This document shows positions 16,464 to 24,272 of a stretch of 38,846 nt of DNA, in pieces; position 1 is the first letter of the stretch; every line of letters begins with the position of its first letter. Source of the stretch: Acidobacteriota bacterium. GTDB lineage: Bacteria; Acidobacteriota; Vicinamibacteria; Vicinamibacterales; UBA2999. Both the position numbers and the translations under genes were made by a program. Below the pieces are notes generated by a model that was not told the origin of the DNA, did not search any database, and worked only from the letters and a program-made list of their open reading frames with translations. The stretch is taken from contig JACQTK010000031.1 of the NCBI GenBank assembly GCA_016210845.1, positions 1 through 38,846 of the forward strand, written 5' to 3'.

Positions 16464-17311
16464 GGCCACGTCAGCATGCGCCACGCGATCCACGGCGCAT
16501 CCGCGACGCCCAGCGTCGGCCGCCGCCGGACCACGTCGAATTCGATGCGCTCGAGGCGAGCGAGGATGCGAACGCCGCCGAGCCATGTCGCGCGCAGCTC
16601 GTACCGCAGGCGTCCGTGGACGGCATCGCACAAGGGCGCGCCCGCATCGAACCGCGCGCGCGTGCGACGCGCGGCCACTGCCAGTGCCCGCTGCCAGGCT
16701 GGGGTGACGCGGCCGGCCGCCAGGTCCTCGTCGCGCGCGTCCAGCCCCTGTCGAACCTCCTCTGGCAGATACACACGCCCGCGAGTGAAATCCACATGCA
16801 GGTCCTGCCAGAAGTTCGTCAGCTGGAGGGCGGTGCAGATGGCGTCCGACCAGGCGTCGAGACGCTCGTCGCGGTAGCCCGCGATCCGGAGCACCAGCCG
16901 GCCGATCGGGTTGGCCGACCGCCGGCAGTAGTCGAGCACAGCCTCCCACGTCGGGTAGCGCGTGACGGTGACGTCCTGTTGGAACGCGCTCAGCAGATCC
17001 TCGAAGAGCGGCACGGGAAGCGAGCGCGCCCGGATGCTCGCGCCGAGCGCCAGGAAGATCGCCACAGTATGGGGCGGCTCACCGGGCTGCGCCGGCGGGC
17101 CCGGATCGGCAGACGACGCCGCCTGACACAGGCGGCGCCGCCATCCGTCGAGCAGCGCGCGCCGCTGGTCGGCCAGACGGTCGCCTTCGTCGGCAAAGTC
17201 GTCGGCCGCGCGCGCGAACGCGTACACGGCGGCCACATGGCGCCGCATCGCCTGGGGCAGCAGGATCGACGCCACCGGAAAGTTCTCGTAGTGTGACCTC
17301 GCCCCTACCAT
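16460..17311 (-). CDS. hpnC: Hydroxysqualene synthase HpnC
   Basis: 283 residues. ATG 17311 is chosen because MVGARSHYENFPVASILLP matches the family start (HYENFPVAS); it overlaps the adenosyltransferase gene by 7 bp. The sites FARAADDFADE (first DxxxD) and ALQLTNFWQDLHVDFTRGRVYLPEE (second) are intact, with YCRRSANPIGRLVLR between them. It converts presqualene diphosphate to hydroxysqualene. In-frame sequence upstream of the ATG is the antisense-like shadow of the adenosyltransferase gene and is not included. Confidence 0.92.
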   Translation of the reverse strand: MVGARSHYENFPVASILLPQAMRRHVAAVYAFARAADDFADEGDRLADQRRALLDGWRRRLCQAASSADPGPPAQPGEPPHTVAIFLALGASIRARSLPVPLFEDLLSAFQQDVTVTRYPTWEAVLDYCRRSANPIGRLVLRIAGYRDERLDAWSDAICTALQLTNFWQDLHVDFTRGRVYLPEEVRQGLDARDEDLAAGRVTPAWQRALAVAARRTRARFDAGAPLCDAVHGRLRYELRATWLGGVRILARLERIEFDVVRRRPTLGVADAPWIAWRMLTWP

Positions 17312-17844
17312 TCGGTCTCGGGCGCGTGTCCGCGATGGTTGGCGGCGCGCGCCATCACGAACAGCAGATCGGACAGGCGATTCAGATAGACGAGCAGCAT
17401 CGGCTCCACGGCACCAGGGCCGAGACCGATGACACGCCGCTCGGCGCGTCGGCACACCGTGCGCGCCAGGTGCAGCAGGGCGCCCGCCGGTGAGCCGCCA
17501 GGCAGGATGAAGCGCCGCAGCGGCGGCAGCTCGGCTTCGAGCCGGTCGATGGTCTGCTCCAGCCGCTCGACGTCGGCTGACGTGACCGCGGCCTTCTCCA
17601 CGCGATCCGCAATCCGAGACGAGGGATCCGCGAGTCGCGCGCCCAGCGCGAACAGGTCTCTCTGAATCGACTCGACGACCGAGGCGAGATCGGCGTGGAG
17701 GCTGGCGGCACGGGCGGCGCCCAGGCAGGCGTTCAGCTCATCCACCTCGCCGTACGCGTCGACGCGAGGGTCCGCCTTGGAGACCCGCGTGTTGTCGAAG
17801 AGCGAGGTCTCACCGGCATCGCCTGTCTTTGTATAGATCTTCAT
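17305..17844 (-). CDS. ATP:cob(I)alamin adenosyltransferase, PduO type
   Basis: Transfers the adenosyl group of ATP to cob(I)alamin to form coenzyme B12. The 179-residue product starts MKIYTKTGDAGETSLFDNTRVSKADPRVDAYGEVDELNA, the ATP-binding N-terminus of PduO-type enzymes, and ends with RTVCRRAERRVIGL and YLNRLSDLLFVMARAANH. It heads the hpnCDE operon. A degenerate second copy of its first codons, interrupted by a hairpin repeat, lies 70-115 bp upstream (17909-17956). B12 dependence next to squalene synthesis has no obvious functional link. Confidence 0.92.
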   Translation of the reverse strand: MKIYTKTGDAGETSLFDNTRVSKADPRVDAYGEVDELNACLGAARAASLHADLASVVESIQRDLFALGARLADPSSRIADRVEKAAVTSADVERLEQTIDRLEAELPPLRRFILPGGSPAGALLHLARTVCRRAERRVIGLGPGAVEPMLLVYLNRLSDLLFVMARAANHRGHAPETEW

Positions 17845-17956
17845 GCGCGCTGACGCGCAGGCTGAAGCCTGCGCTCTACATCACTCTCCATAGCGGCGGC
17901 GGGATCCCCATCGCCTGTCGCGCGGCGGCTTCAGCCGCCGCGGCTTTAGTATAGAT
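17817..17956. repeat. Duplicated adenosyltransferase start carrying two hairpin elements
   Basis: On the plus strand the gene start reads CATCGCCTGTC-TTTGTATAGAT (17817-17838). A second copy reads CATCGCCTGTC (17909-17919), then a 24-bp hairpin with GCGGCGGCT-TC-AGCCGCCGC (17920-17943), then CTTTAGTATAGAT (17944-17956). Between the copies is a further hairpin GCGCAGGCT-GA-AGCCTGCGC followed by TCTAC (17855-17879). The layout looks like a duplication with a hairpin inserted into one copy. Confidence 0.75.
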
Positions 17957-18638
17957 GTGGATGTCTGTTCCTCCCCTGCCTTCTCCGGCCGCCCGCCGCC
18001 GCTTCCGCCGCCTCCTGCTTGCCTGGTACGGCGCCCACGGGCGCGACCTCCCGTGGCGCCGGACCGACGATCCGTACCACATCCTGGTCTCGGAGGTAAT
18101 GCTGCAGCAGACACAGGTCGATCGCGTGCTGCCCAAATACCACGAGTGGCTGGAGGAGTACCCGTCGCTCGAGGCGCTCGCCTCCGCCAGCGAAGCCGAG
18201 GTGGCCGAGCGCTGGCGGCCGCTCGGCTACAACATCCGCCCCCGCCGCCTGCACGCCATCGCGCGCGAGGCGGTGACGCGGTACGGCGGGCAGCTCCCCT
18301 CCGACGAGGAGACGCTGCTGTCGTTCAAGGGCATCGGCGCCTATACGGCCGGCGCCATTCGCAGCTTTGCCTTTCGGGAGCGCGCCGCCATCCTCGACAC
18401 CAACGTCGCGCGGGTGCTGTTCCGCGTCTTCGTCGGCCGGGGTGAGGCGAAGGCGCATGCCACCCGCCGGCAGCTCTGGACCATCTCCGGGGCGCTCGTG
18501 CCGCGCAAGCACGTCTTCGACTTCAACCAGGCGCTCATGGACTTCGGCGCGCTCGTCTGCGTCGCACGCAAACCGAAATGCCTCGTCTGTCCGATGACGA
18601 AAATGTGCCGATCGTATCCGCCGCCGGCTCGGCCGTAG
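17955..18638 (+). CDS. mutY: A/G-specific adenine glycosylase, short form without the 8-oxoG-reading domain
   Basis: 227 residues with the full catalytic and iron-sulfur parts of MutY: LPWRRTDDPYHILVSEVMLQQTQVDRVLP (catalytic Glu in SEVML), HhH plus GIGAYTAGAIRSFAF, ILDTNVARVLFRVF (catalytic Asp), and the 4Fe-4S loop CVARKPKCLVCPMTKMC (C-x6-C-x2-C-x5-C). E. coli MutY (~350 residues) has a C-terminal Nudix-like domain that reads 8-oxoG; here the protein ends after the cluster. ATG 17955 or 17961 may be the start; no Shine-Dalgarno is obvious. A MutT-type gene lies 1.6 kb downstream. Confidence 0.88.
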   Translation: MWMSVPPLPSPAARRRFRRLLLAWYGAHGRDLPWRRTDDPYHILVSEVMLQQTQVDRVLPKYHEWLEEYPSLEALASASEAEVAERWRPLGYNIRPRRLHAIAREAVTRYGGQLPSDEETLLSFKGIGAYTAGAIRSFAFRERAAILDTNVARVLFRVFVGRGEAKAHATRRQLWTISGALVPRKHVFDFNQALMDFGALVCVARKPKCLVCPMTKMCRSYPPPARP

Positions 18639-18733
18639 GGCTCGGCGCCCGCCGTGCCCGGTCCTGCACAACAGTTTCGGCAGCTGAGCTTCAAACATCT
18701 CCGCCGCGTGCTAGCGTGAAATCCCCTCCCACG

Positions 18734-18755
18734 CACCCGATCTTGCAATCGGGTG
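18734..18755. terminator. Hairpin upstream of the hybrid kinase gene
   Basis: CACCCGAT-CTTGCA-ATCGGGTG has perfect 8-bp arms and ends 10 bp before the ATG at 18766. It could terminate mutY transcripts or mask the start region of the next gene. There is no U-tract, so the role is uncertain. Confidence 0.4.
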
Positions 18756-18765
18756 GCTTGCCAGG

Positions 18766-20286
18766 ATGAATCACGGGACGCCAGCACCGCAGACGACGAC
18801 TACGCCCCGGCCCCCCAGCCCGCGCGTGAGCGACCTCCGCCACGTGCGCCTGCTCGTCGTCGACGACGATCCGCAGGCGCTCGCGCTCGTCGAGATGGCG
18901 CTCGTCGACGCGCACTTCGAGCGGCAGATCGAAGTGATTCCCACGGCGGCGGCCGGCCTCGAGCGGATCAAGGCCAACCATCACGACGTCTATCTGGTCG
19001 ATCACCGGCTGCCCGACGGCACGGGCATCACGCTGATTCACGACGCCAAGGCGGCAGGCATCGACAAGCCGTTCATCCTCATCACCGGCTACGGCAGCGG
19101 CGCCCTGGACGAGGCGGCGCTGCGCGAGGGTGCCGCCGACTACGTGGAGAAGCACCTGCTCGGCGCCCAGCTCGAACGCTCGATCCGGTACGCGCTGCGC
19201 GACTGGCAGGCCAGCCGCGCGCTGAAGGAGGGTGACGAGCGGCTCGACCCCTCGGACCCCACCTCGCGCGACGCGCGTGAGATCCGAAGGGCCGCGGATC
19301 GCGCCACCGCGCTCACGCAGCAGCTCCTTGCCTTCAGCCGCAAGCAGTTCCTCGACGCCACCGTCCTCGACGTGAACGAAGCGGTGTTGGGGCTCATCCA
19401 GATGCTCCCGCGCGTGATCGGCGAGCACATCGAGACGACGACGAGGCTATCCGCGGATCTGCGGCCCGTCTGGGCGGACGCGAGCCAGATGGACCAGGTC
19501 CTCATCAACCTGGCGCTCAACGCGCGCGACGCCATGGCCGGCGGCGGGCGGCTCACGATCGAGACCGCGAACGTCGACCTGGACGAGGACCGGCTCCGGG
19601 CCGAGGCGCTCGCGCTGCCGCCCGGACGCTACGTCATGCTCTCGGTGTCCGACACGGGAACGGGCATGGACGAAGCCACCCGTGCACGCGCCTTCGAGCC
19701 GTTCTTCACCACCAAGCCGAAGGGCAAGGGGACGGGTCTCGGACTCGCCACCGTCTACGGCATCGTCGATCAGAGCGGCGGCGGCATCGCGCTGGACACC
19801 GAACCTGGGCGCGGCACGGCGGTGCGCCTCTATCTCCCCGTGACGTCGGCCGTCGCCGCCCGACTCGGGCCTCCCGAGTCGCAGCCCCTGGTGGACGGAG
19901 GCGGCACGGAGACGATCCTCCTCGTCGAGGATCACGATTCGGTGCGCGAGGTCACCGCGCAGGCTCTGCGGAGACGAGGTTACACTGTGTACGAAGCCCG
20001 AAACGCCGAGGAGGCGATCGAGTGGTCGTCGCACTCACCGGTCAGGCCCGACCTGCTCCTCACCGACGTCGTGATGCCCGGTCTGAGCGGGCCGAACCTC
20101 GCCGCGCGCCTCGTGCAGCAGAAGCCGGGCATTCGGGTGCTCTACATGTCCGGCTACACTGACGACGCCACGGCCGTCCACGGAAGCTTCTGGGGCGGCG
20201 TGCCGCTTCTGCCGAAGCCCTTCACGCCCGCCCGGCTCGCCGAGCGCGTGCGGCTGGCGCTCGACACCCCCGTCCGCCGCGTGTGA
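18766..20286 (+). CDS. REC-HATPase-REC hybrid signalling protein lacking the H-box
   Basis: 506 residues. REC1 (27-145) has VVDDD and phospho-acceptor D79. A remnant of the histidine-phosphotransfer helix pair (~157-194, ERLDPSDP...[23 protein letters not shown]) follows, then HATPase_c (~215-365) with N-box [14 protein letters not shown]1 SDTGTGMD and G2 [16 protein letters not shown]2 (~387-500) has VEDHDS, TDVVMPG and KPFTP. In relatives the LLAFSRKQ helix is preceded by the H-box helix (HDFNNLL). Here REC1 is joined directly to the second helix near 19234, so no phospho-accepting histidine exists. It can bind ATP in principle but not autophosphorylate in the normal way. It overlaps mutT by 4 bp (GTGA). 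Confidence 0.85.
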   Translation: MNHGTPAPQTTTTPRPPSPRVSDLRHVRLLVVDDDPQALALVEMALVDAHFERQIEVIPTAAAGLERIKANHHDVYLVDHRLPDGTGITLIHDAKAAGIDKPFILITGYGSGALDEAALREGAADYVEKHLLGAQLERSIRYALRDWQASRALKEGDERLDPSDPTSRDAREIRRAADRATALTQQLLAFSRKQFLDATVLDVNEAVLGLIQMLPRVIGEHIETTTRLSADLRPVWADASQMDQVLINLALNARDAMAGGGRLTIETANVDLDEDRLRAEALALPPGRYVMLSVSDTGTGMDEATRARAFEPFFTTKPKGKGTGLGLATVYGIVDQSGGGIALDTEPGRGTAVRLYLPVTSAVAARLGPPESQPLVDGGGTETILLVEDHDSVREVTAQALRRRGYTVYEARNAEEAIEWSSHSPVRPDLLLTDVVMPGLSGPNLAARLVQQKPGIRVLYMSGYTDDATAVHGSFWGGVPLLPKPFTPARLAERVRLALDTPVRRV

Positions 20287-20663
20287 TCACCGTCGTCGCG
20301 GCCGTCATCGAGGAGCACGATCGGTTCCTGCTGACTCGTCGCGTGGCCGGTGCGCACCTGGCCGGCCTGTGGGAGTTTCCCGGTGGGAAGATTGATCCAG
20401 ATGAGACGCACGAAGCGGCGCTCAGGCGCGAGCTGCGGGAGGAGCTGGACGTCGACATCGACGTGGGCGAGCTCGTGCTCCACACACGGCATGCGTACCC
20501 GGACGCTACCGTGGTGTTGTACTTCTACCGCTGCAGGCTGATGGGAACGCCGCGGCCGCAGCTCGGGCAGCAGATGCAATGGGTGCCGCGCGCGGAGCTG
20601 ACATCGCTCGGGCTGCCGCCGGCTGACGGCGAATTGGTCGAATTGCTCAGCAGGCGGACCTGA
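20283..20663 (+). CDS. mutT: MutT-type Nudix hydrolase (8-oxo-dGTP diphosphatase-like)
   Basis: 126 residues from a GTG inside the stop of the kinase gene (GTGA). The Nudix box GGKIDPDETHEAALRRELREELDVDI is preceded by the MutT-typical LLTRR...GLWEFPGGK. The C-terminal YFYRCRLMGTPRPQLGQQMQWVPRAEL matches MutT/CTP pyrophosphohydrolase proteins. It sanitises oxidised nucleotides. With MutY upstream it provides GO-system functions, although a signalling gene is inserted between them and coupled to mutT. The stop codon is in the loop of the hairpin 20652-20673. Confidence 0.88.
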   Translation: MITVVAAVIEEHDRFLLTRRVAGAHLAGLWEFPGGKIDPDETHEAALRRELREELDVDIDVGELVLHTRHAYPDATVVLYFYRCRLMGTPRPQLGQQMQWVPRAELTSLGLPPADGELVELLSRRT

Positions 20664-20673
20664 CGGTCCGCCT
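20652..20673. terminator. Bidirectional hairpin exactly between mutT and ygfZ
   Basis: AGGCGGACC-TGAC-GGTCCGCCT, perfect 9-bp arms. The mutT stop TGA is the loop and the ygfZ stop (20674-20676, minus) is the next base, so the hairpin fills the convergent junction completely. CTCTAC follows, the flank seen with the dispersed hairpins. Confidence 0.65.
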
Positions 20674-21654
20674 CTACGATCGAGGGGGCCGCTCTTCGAC
20701 GACGGCCGCGATGCGGCCGGCGGGACTCTGGATCTCGACCTGGGTGCCGGGCGCCGTGAAGTCGCGGTGCACGTAGCCCAGCGCGATCGATCCCGCACGG
20801 AGGGAGGCGGCAGCGCTCGTGACGGTGCCGATCTCGCGGCCTGCTGCCTGGATCTTCGCGCCACGCTCGGGGACGCCTCCCTCCAGCCGCAGCGTCACCA
20901 GCTTTCTCACCACGCGGCCGTGCCCGCGGTGGAGGACGCGGACGATCACTTCCTGCCCCACGTAGCATCCCTTGGTGAACGAGATGGCACGGTCCTCGAT
21001 GCCAGCTTCGAGCGGGATCGTGTCGTCGGTCATATCGATGCCGAAGATGGGATAGCCCGCCTCGATACGCGCAGCCTCCATCGCGGCTGGCTCGACCACG
21101 GCCGCGCCAGCCTGTTCCAGCGCCCGTCGCAGCGCCTCCTCACGGGCGGGCTCCACGTAGACGCAGAAGCCAGGCACGCCGAGCTGATCGACCCTGGCGG
21201 CCACGGCGGGAGCGCCATCGAATTCGACACGCGCGTTCGTGTAATCCCGCCACTCCCGCAAACCGTGCGCGCCGCGCAGCACTCCCTCGAGCGTCGAGGC
21301 TGCGGCGGGGCCGTGGATCCAGACCGACCGGAGTGTGTCGGAGAGGTCGGCAAGCTGCACGTCCTCGCTGAAGAGGAACTGCTCGAGCCGCTCGAACGTG
21401 GCGCGGGCTCGATCGGCGGGGACGTCGAGCAGGATCATGTCGCCTGATTCGAAGACGTGCAGATCGGTCAGCATGCGGCCCTGCGGCGTCAGCCACGCCG
21501 CGTAACAGCCGGTACCCGCCGTCAGCGCCGGGATGTCGTTGGTGAGCAGCCCCTGCAGATAGCTGGAGCGGTCTTTCCCCGCCACGCCGATGGCACGGCG
21601 CGGCGCAACGGCGCCGATGGCGGCGTGATCCGTGATGGCTTCGTACCCGACCAT
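20674..21654 (-). CDS. ygfZ: Folate-binding protein YgfZ/GcvT-like
   Basis: A 326-residue GcvT-fold protein that supports iron-sulfur cluster enzymes. The signature KGCYVGQE is present (FTKGCYVGQEVIVRVLHRG). The N-terminal GKDRSSYLQGLLTNDI and GCYAAWLTPQGRMLTDLHVF, and the DMTDDTIPLEAGIE stretch, fit the family well. The C-terminal barrel domain contains GTVTSAA and ALGYVHRDF. It is divergent from the alpha/beta-hydrolase gene with a 78-bp gap. Confidence 0.92.
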   Translation of the reverse strand: MVGYEAITDHAAIGAVAPRRAIGVAGKDRSSYLQGLLTNDIPALTAGTGCYAAWLTPQGRMLTDLHVFESGDMILLDVPADRARATFERLEQFLFSEDVQLADLSDTLRSVWIHGPAAASTLEGVLRGAHGLREWRDYTNARVEFDGAPAVAARVDQLGVPGFCVYVEPAREEALRRALEQAGAAVVEPAAMEAARIEAGYPIFGIDMTDDTIPLEAGIEDRAISFTKGCYVGQEVIVRVLHRGHGRVVRKLVTLRLEGGVPERGAKIQAAGREIGTVTSAAASLRAGSIALGYVHRDFTAPGTQVEIQSPAGRIAAVVEERPPRS

Positions 21655-21672
21655 GATCGTCAGCAGGCCTCT

Positions 21673-21692
21673 GGCCGACCTCAGGGTCGGCC
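21673..21692. repeat. Hairpin of the dispersed family, between divergent starts
   Basis: GGCCGACC-TCAG-GGTCGGCC (21673-21692), followed by CCCTAC. It is only ~19 bp from the ygfZ start, so it probably lies in a promoter or leader. Confidence 0.65.
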
Positions 21693-21711
21693 CCTACAAC
21701 GTGGAGGTTGA

Positions 21712-21731
21712 CACCTGATACGATTCAGGTG
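21712..21731 (+). promoter_or_regulatory. Dyad directly before the hydrolase start codon
   Basis: CACCTGA-TACGAT-TCAGGTG, perfect 7-bp arms ending one base before ATG 21733, with TTGACA overlapping its left edge (21708-21713). The right arm holds the only AGG-like ribosome-binding bases, so the RNA hairpin could block initiation, or a protein could bind the dyad. No -10 is visible at the expected spacing. Confidence 0.4.
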
Positions 21732-21732
21732 A

Positions 21733-23394
21733 ATGCACGCTCGCTATTCTATCTGGACGCTGGCACTGGTCCTGGCGGTCCCGATGGCCGCGCGGGAGCA
21801 GGCCGCCGTGCCGCGGCAAGCCGGCTACACCGTGTTTCTCCGGGGCACGCCCGTCGGCCGCGAAGACGTCACGGTGGTCCAGGACGCCAGCGGCATCACG
21901 ATCACCGGCCGGGGCCGGCTCTCCGCGCCGCTGAACGTGCTCACGCGCCGCGTCGAGGTGAAATATCGCCCCGACTGGACACCCGAGTTCCTGACCGTCG
22001 ACGCCAGCGTCGAAGGCGGCGACACCACGCTCAAGACGAGCTTCCTCGACGAGACCGCACTCGCGGAGGGCACGGTGGGCGGCCAGCGGCTCGCGCACAC
22101 CGACGTCGTCTCGCGCCAGCCCTTCGTCCTGCCGAACGCGTTCTTCGGCTCGTACGAGGCCATCGCGCGGCGCCTGAGCGCGGCGGAAGCGGGATCCGAG
22201 TATCGCGTCTACGTCGGCCCGCGTCTCCCCGAGTTGACGTTCAGGCTGAGCAGCGTGTCCACCGAGCGGATGCAGACGGGCACCTCGACGTTCAACGTCC
22301 GCCGGTACGTGCTCGTGTTTGCCGGCGCGGGCGGCGTGATCCCGGTCAACCTCTACGCCGACGAGCAGGGGACGCTCCTGCGCGTGAACGTGCCCTCGCA
22401 GGCGCTCGACGTGGTGCGCGACGATCTCGCGGCGTCCACTGCGCGCACGCTCGTCTACGCGAACCCGGGCGACGAGGCGGTGACCATTCCCGCCGCGGGC
22501 TTCAATCTCGGCGCCACGCTCACCCGACCGCGCAACGCGCCGGACGCCGCGCGGCTGCCGGTCGTCATCCTCGTCGGCGGGGCCGCGTCCGGCGACCGTG
22601 ACGGGGTCGTCGCTGGCGTCCCGATTCTCGGCCAGATCGCGGGCACGCTCGCCGACGGCGGCTTCCTGGCTCTGCGCTACGACAAGCGCGGGTACGGGCA
22701 GAGCGGGGGCCGCGCCGAATCGGCCACGGTCGGCGACTTCGCCGACGACACGCGCGCCGTCGTCCGGTGGCTGCGCAATCGGCGCGACGTCGACGGCGAC
22801 CGCCTCGCCGTGCTCGGCCACCACGAAGGCGCCTGGGTGGCGCTGCTCGCCGCGTCGCGCGAGCGGCGCATCACCGCGGTCGTGAGCATCGCCGCCCCGT
22901 CCACGACGGGAGCCCGGTGGGTGCTCGAACAGCAGCGCCAGACCCTCGAGGCCATGAAAGCCGCCCCCGACGATCGCGAGGCCAAAGTGGAGCTGCAGAA
23001 CCGGATCAATGCGGCGGTCCTGACGGGACGCGGCTGGGATGGGATCGCCCCCGAGATCCGGCGCCAGGCCGACACGCCCTGGTTTCAGAGCCTGCTGGCG
23101 TTCGATCCGGCGAAGGTCATCGAGGACGTCCGGCAGCCGCTCCTGTTCGTGCACGGGCAGCTCGACCGCGAGGTGCCCGTCGCCCACGTCGATCGGATTG
23201 CGACGCTCGCCCGCGAGGAGAGCGACTCCAGGTCGGTCACCGTGCTCAGCGTGCGCGGCGTCAATCACCTCCTCGTCCCCGCCGTGACCGGCGAGATCAC
23301 GGAGTACGCCACGCTCCAGGATCGCGCGGTGAGCGGCGACGTGACGAGCGCCGTCAGCGAATGGCTCACCAGGACGTTCGCGGCCATCCGATAA
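21733..23394 (+). CDS. Secreted alpha/beta-hydrolase with altered nucleophile elbow
   Basis: 553 residues: signal peptide (MHARYSIWTLALVLAVPMAAREQ), an N-terminal beta-rich domain (~30-240), then an alpha/beta-hydrolase domain starting RLPVVILVGGAASGDRDG (oxyanion region), with FLALRYDKRGYGQSGG, the acid region FVHGQLDREVPVAHV and NHLL for the catalytic histidine. The nucleophile elbow reads LGHHEGAW (His364) where relatives have GHSEGG, so the serine nucleophile is missing. The protein is thus either inactive as a serine hydrolase or uses a different mechanism. It is monocistronic, followed by a double hairpin. Confidence 0.82.
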   Translation: MHARYSIWTLALVLAVPMAAREQAAVPRQAGYTVFLRGTPVGREDVTVVQDASGITITGRGRLSAPLNVLTRRVEVKYRPDWTPEFLTVDASVEGGDTTLKTSFLDETALAEGTVGGQRLAHTDVVSRQPFVLPNAFFGSYEAIARRLSAAEAGSEYRVYVGPRLPELTFRLSSVSTERMQTGTSTFNVRRYVLVFAGAGGVIPVNLYADEQGTLLRVNVPSQALDVVRDDLAASTARTLVYANPGDEAVTIPAAGFNLGATLTRPRNAPDAARLPVVILVGGAASGDRDGVVAGVPILGQIAGTLADGGFLALRYDKRGYGQSGGRAESATVGDFADDTRAVVRWLRNRRDVDGDRLAVLGHHEGAWVALLAASRERRITAVVSIAAPSTTGARWVLEQQRQTLEAMKAAPDDREAKVELQNRINAAVLTGRGWDGIAPEIRRQADTPWFQSLLAFDPAKVIEDVRQPLLFVHGQLDREVPVAHVDRIATLAREESDSRSVTVLSVRGVNHLLVPAVTGEITEYATLQDRAVSGDVTSAVSEWLTRTFAAIR

Positions 23395-23405
23395 AAGGGG
23401 CGTAG

Positions 23406-23449
23406 GGCGCGGCTTTACGCCGCGCCGGGCGGGCCGTGAAGGCCCGCCC
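23406..23449. repeat. Double hairpin between the hydrolase and panB
   Basis: GGCGCGGC-TTTAC-GCCGCGCC (23406-23426) and GGGCGGGCC-GTGAA-GGCCCGCCC (23427-23449). The pair is bracketed by GTAGGGC on the left and GCCCTAC on the right. It has the loop and flank style of the dispersed family and probably separates two transcription units. Confidence 0.8.
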
Positions 23450-23464
23450 TACGTGGAGAACGAA

Positions 23465-24271
23465 ATGCCGATACGCGTTCCCGAGCTCAAAGACCGCAAG
23501 CGGCGCGGCGAGAAGATCGTCGTCCTGACGGCGTACGACGCGACGATGGCGCGGCTGCTCGACCGGGCGGGCGTCGACGTCCTGCTGGTCGGCGACTCAC
23601 TGGGCATGGTCGTGCTCGGCTACGGGAGCACCGTGCCCGTGACGCTCGAGGAGATGATCCACCACACGCGCGCCGTGAGCCGCGGCGCCGAGCGCGCGCT
23701 CGTCGTGGCCGACATGCCGTTTCTGACCTACCAGGTCAGCCCCGCCGAAGCCGTACGGAACGCCGGCCGGCTGCTCAAGGATGGCGGCGCTGCCGCCGTG
23801 AAGCTGGAGGGTGGCCGCGCCGTGGTGGATGTCGTCAAGCGTCTCGTCGACGTCGGCATCCCCGTCATGGGACATCTCGGGCTGCTTCCCCAGTCGATCC
23901 ACAAGATGGGAGGGTACGTCCGTCAGGCCAAGCGGCCGGAGGAGGCGGCGGTGCTGCTCGAGGACGCGGTCGCGCTCGAGGAGGCCGGGGCGTTTGCCGT
24001 GGTGCTCGAGGCGGTGCCCGCCGGCGTGGCGCGTGCGGTCACCGCTGGCATCGGTATTCCGACGATCGGCATCGGCGCCGGCCCCGACTGCGACGGCCAG
24101 GTGCTCGTCAGCTACGACATGCTGGGCCTGTTCGACGGCTTCGTGCCGCCCTTCGTCAAGCAATACGCGCACCTGGCGGACACGATCACCGCCGCCGCTC
24201 AGGCCTACGTCGAGGACGTGCGCGCGGGCCGGTACCCCGAGGCGCCCGCAAAAGCTCCCGCCACGACCTGA
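23465..24271 (+). CDS. panB: 3-methyl-2-oxobutanoate hydroxymethyltransferase
   Basis: First step of pantothenate synthesis: transfers a hydroxymethyl group from methylene-THF to 2-oxoisovalerate. The 268-residue product shows VLTAYDATMARLLDRAGVDVLLVGDSLGMVVLG, MPFLTYQVSP, VKLEGG, VMGHLGLLPQSIHKMGGYVRQ and the catalytic-glutamate region VLEAVPAG, then TIGIGAGPDCDGQVLVSYDMLGL. ATG 23465 has GGAG 7 bases upstream; a GTG at 23453 lies in the repeat flank. It is one base from panC. Confidence 0.95.
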   Translation: MPIRVPELKDRKRRGEKIVVLTAYDATMARLLDRAGVDVLLVGDSLGMVVLGYGSTVPVTLEEMIHHTRAVSRGAERALVVADMPFLTYQVSPAEAVRNAGRLLKDGGAAAVKLEGGRAVVDVVKRLVDVGIPVMGHLGLLPQSIHKMGGYVRQAKRPEEAAVLLEDAVALEEAGAFAVVLEAVPAGVARAVTAGIGIPTIGIGAGPDCDGQVLVSYDMLGLFDGFVPPFVKQYAHLADTITAAAQAYVEDVRAGRYPEAPAKAPATT

Positions 24272-24272
24272 C

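Noticed and set aside
23811-24272. Upstream extension of the panC frame
   Set aside because: It is the shifted-frame shadow of panB; ATG 24273 begins the recognisable PanC sequence.
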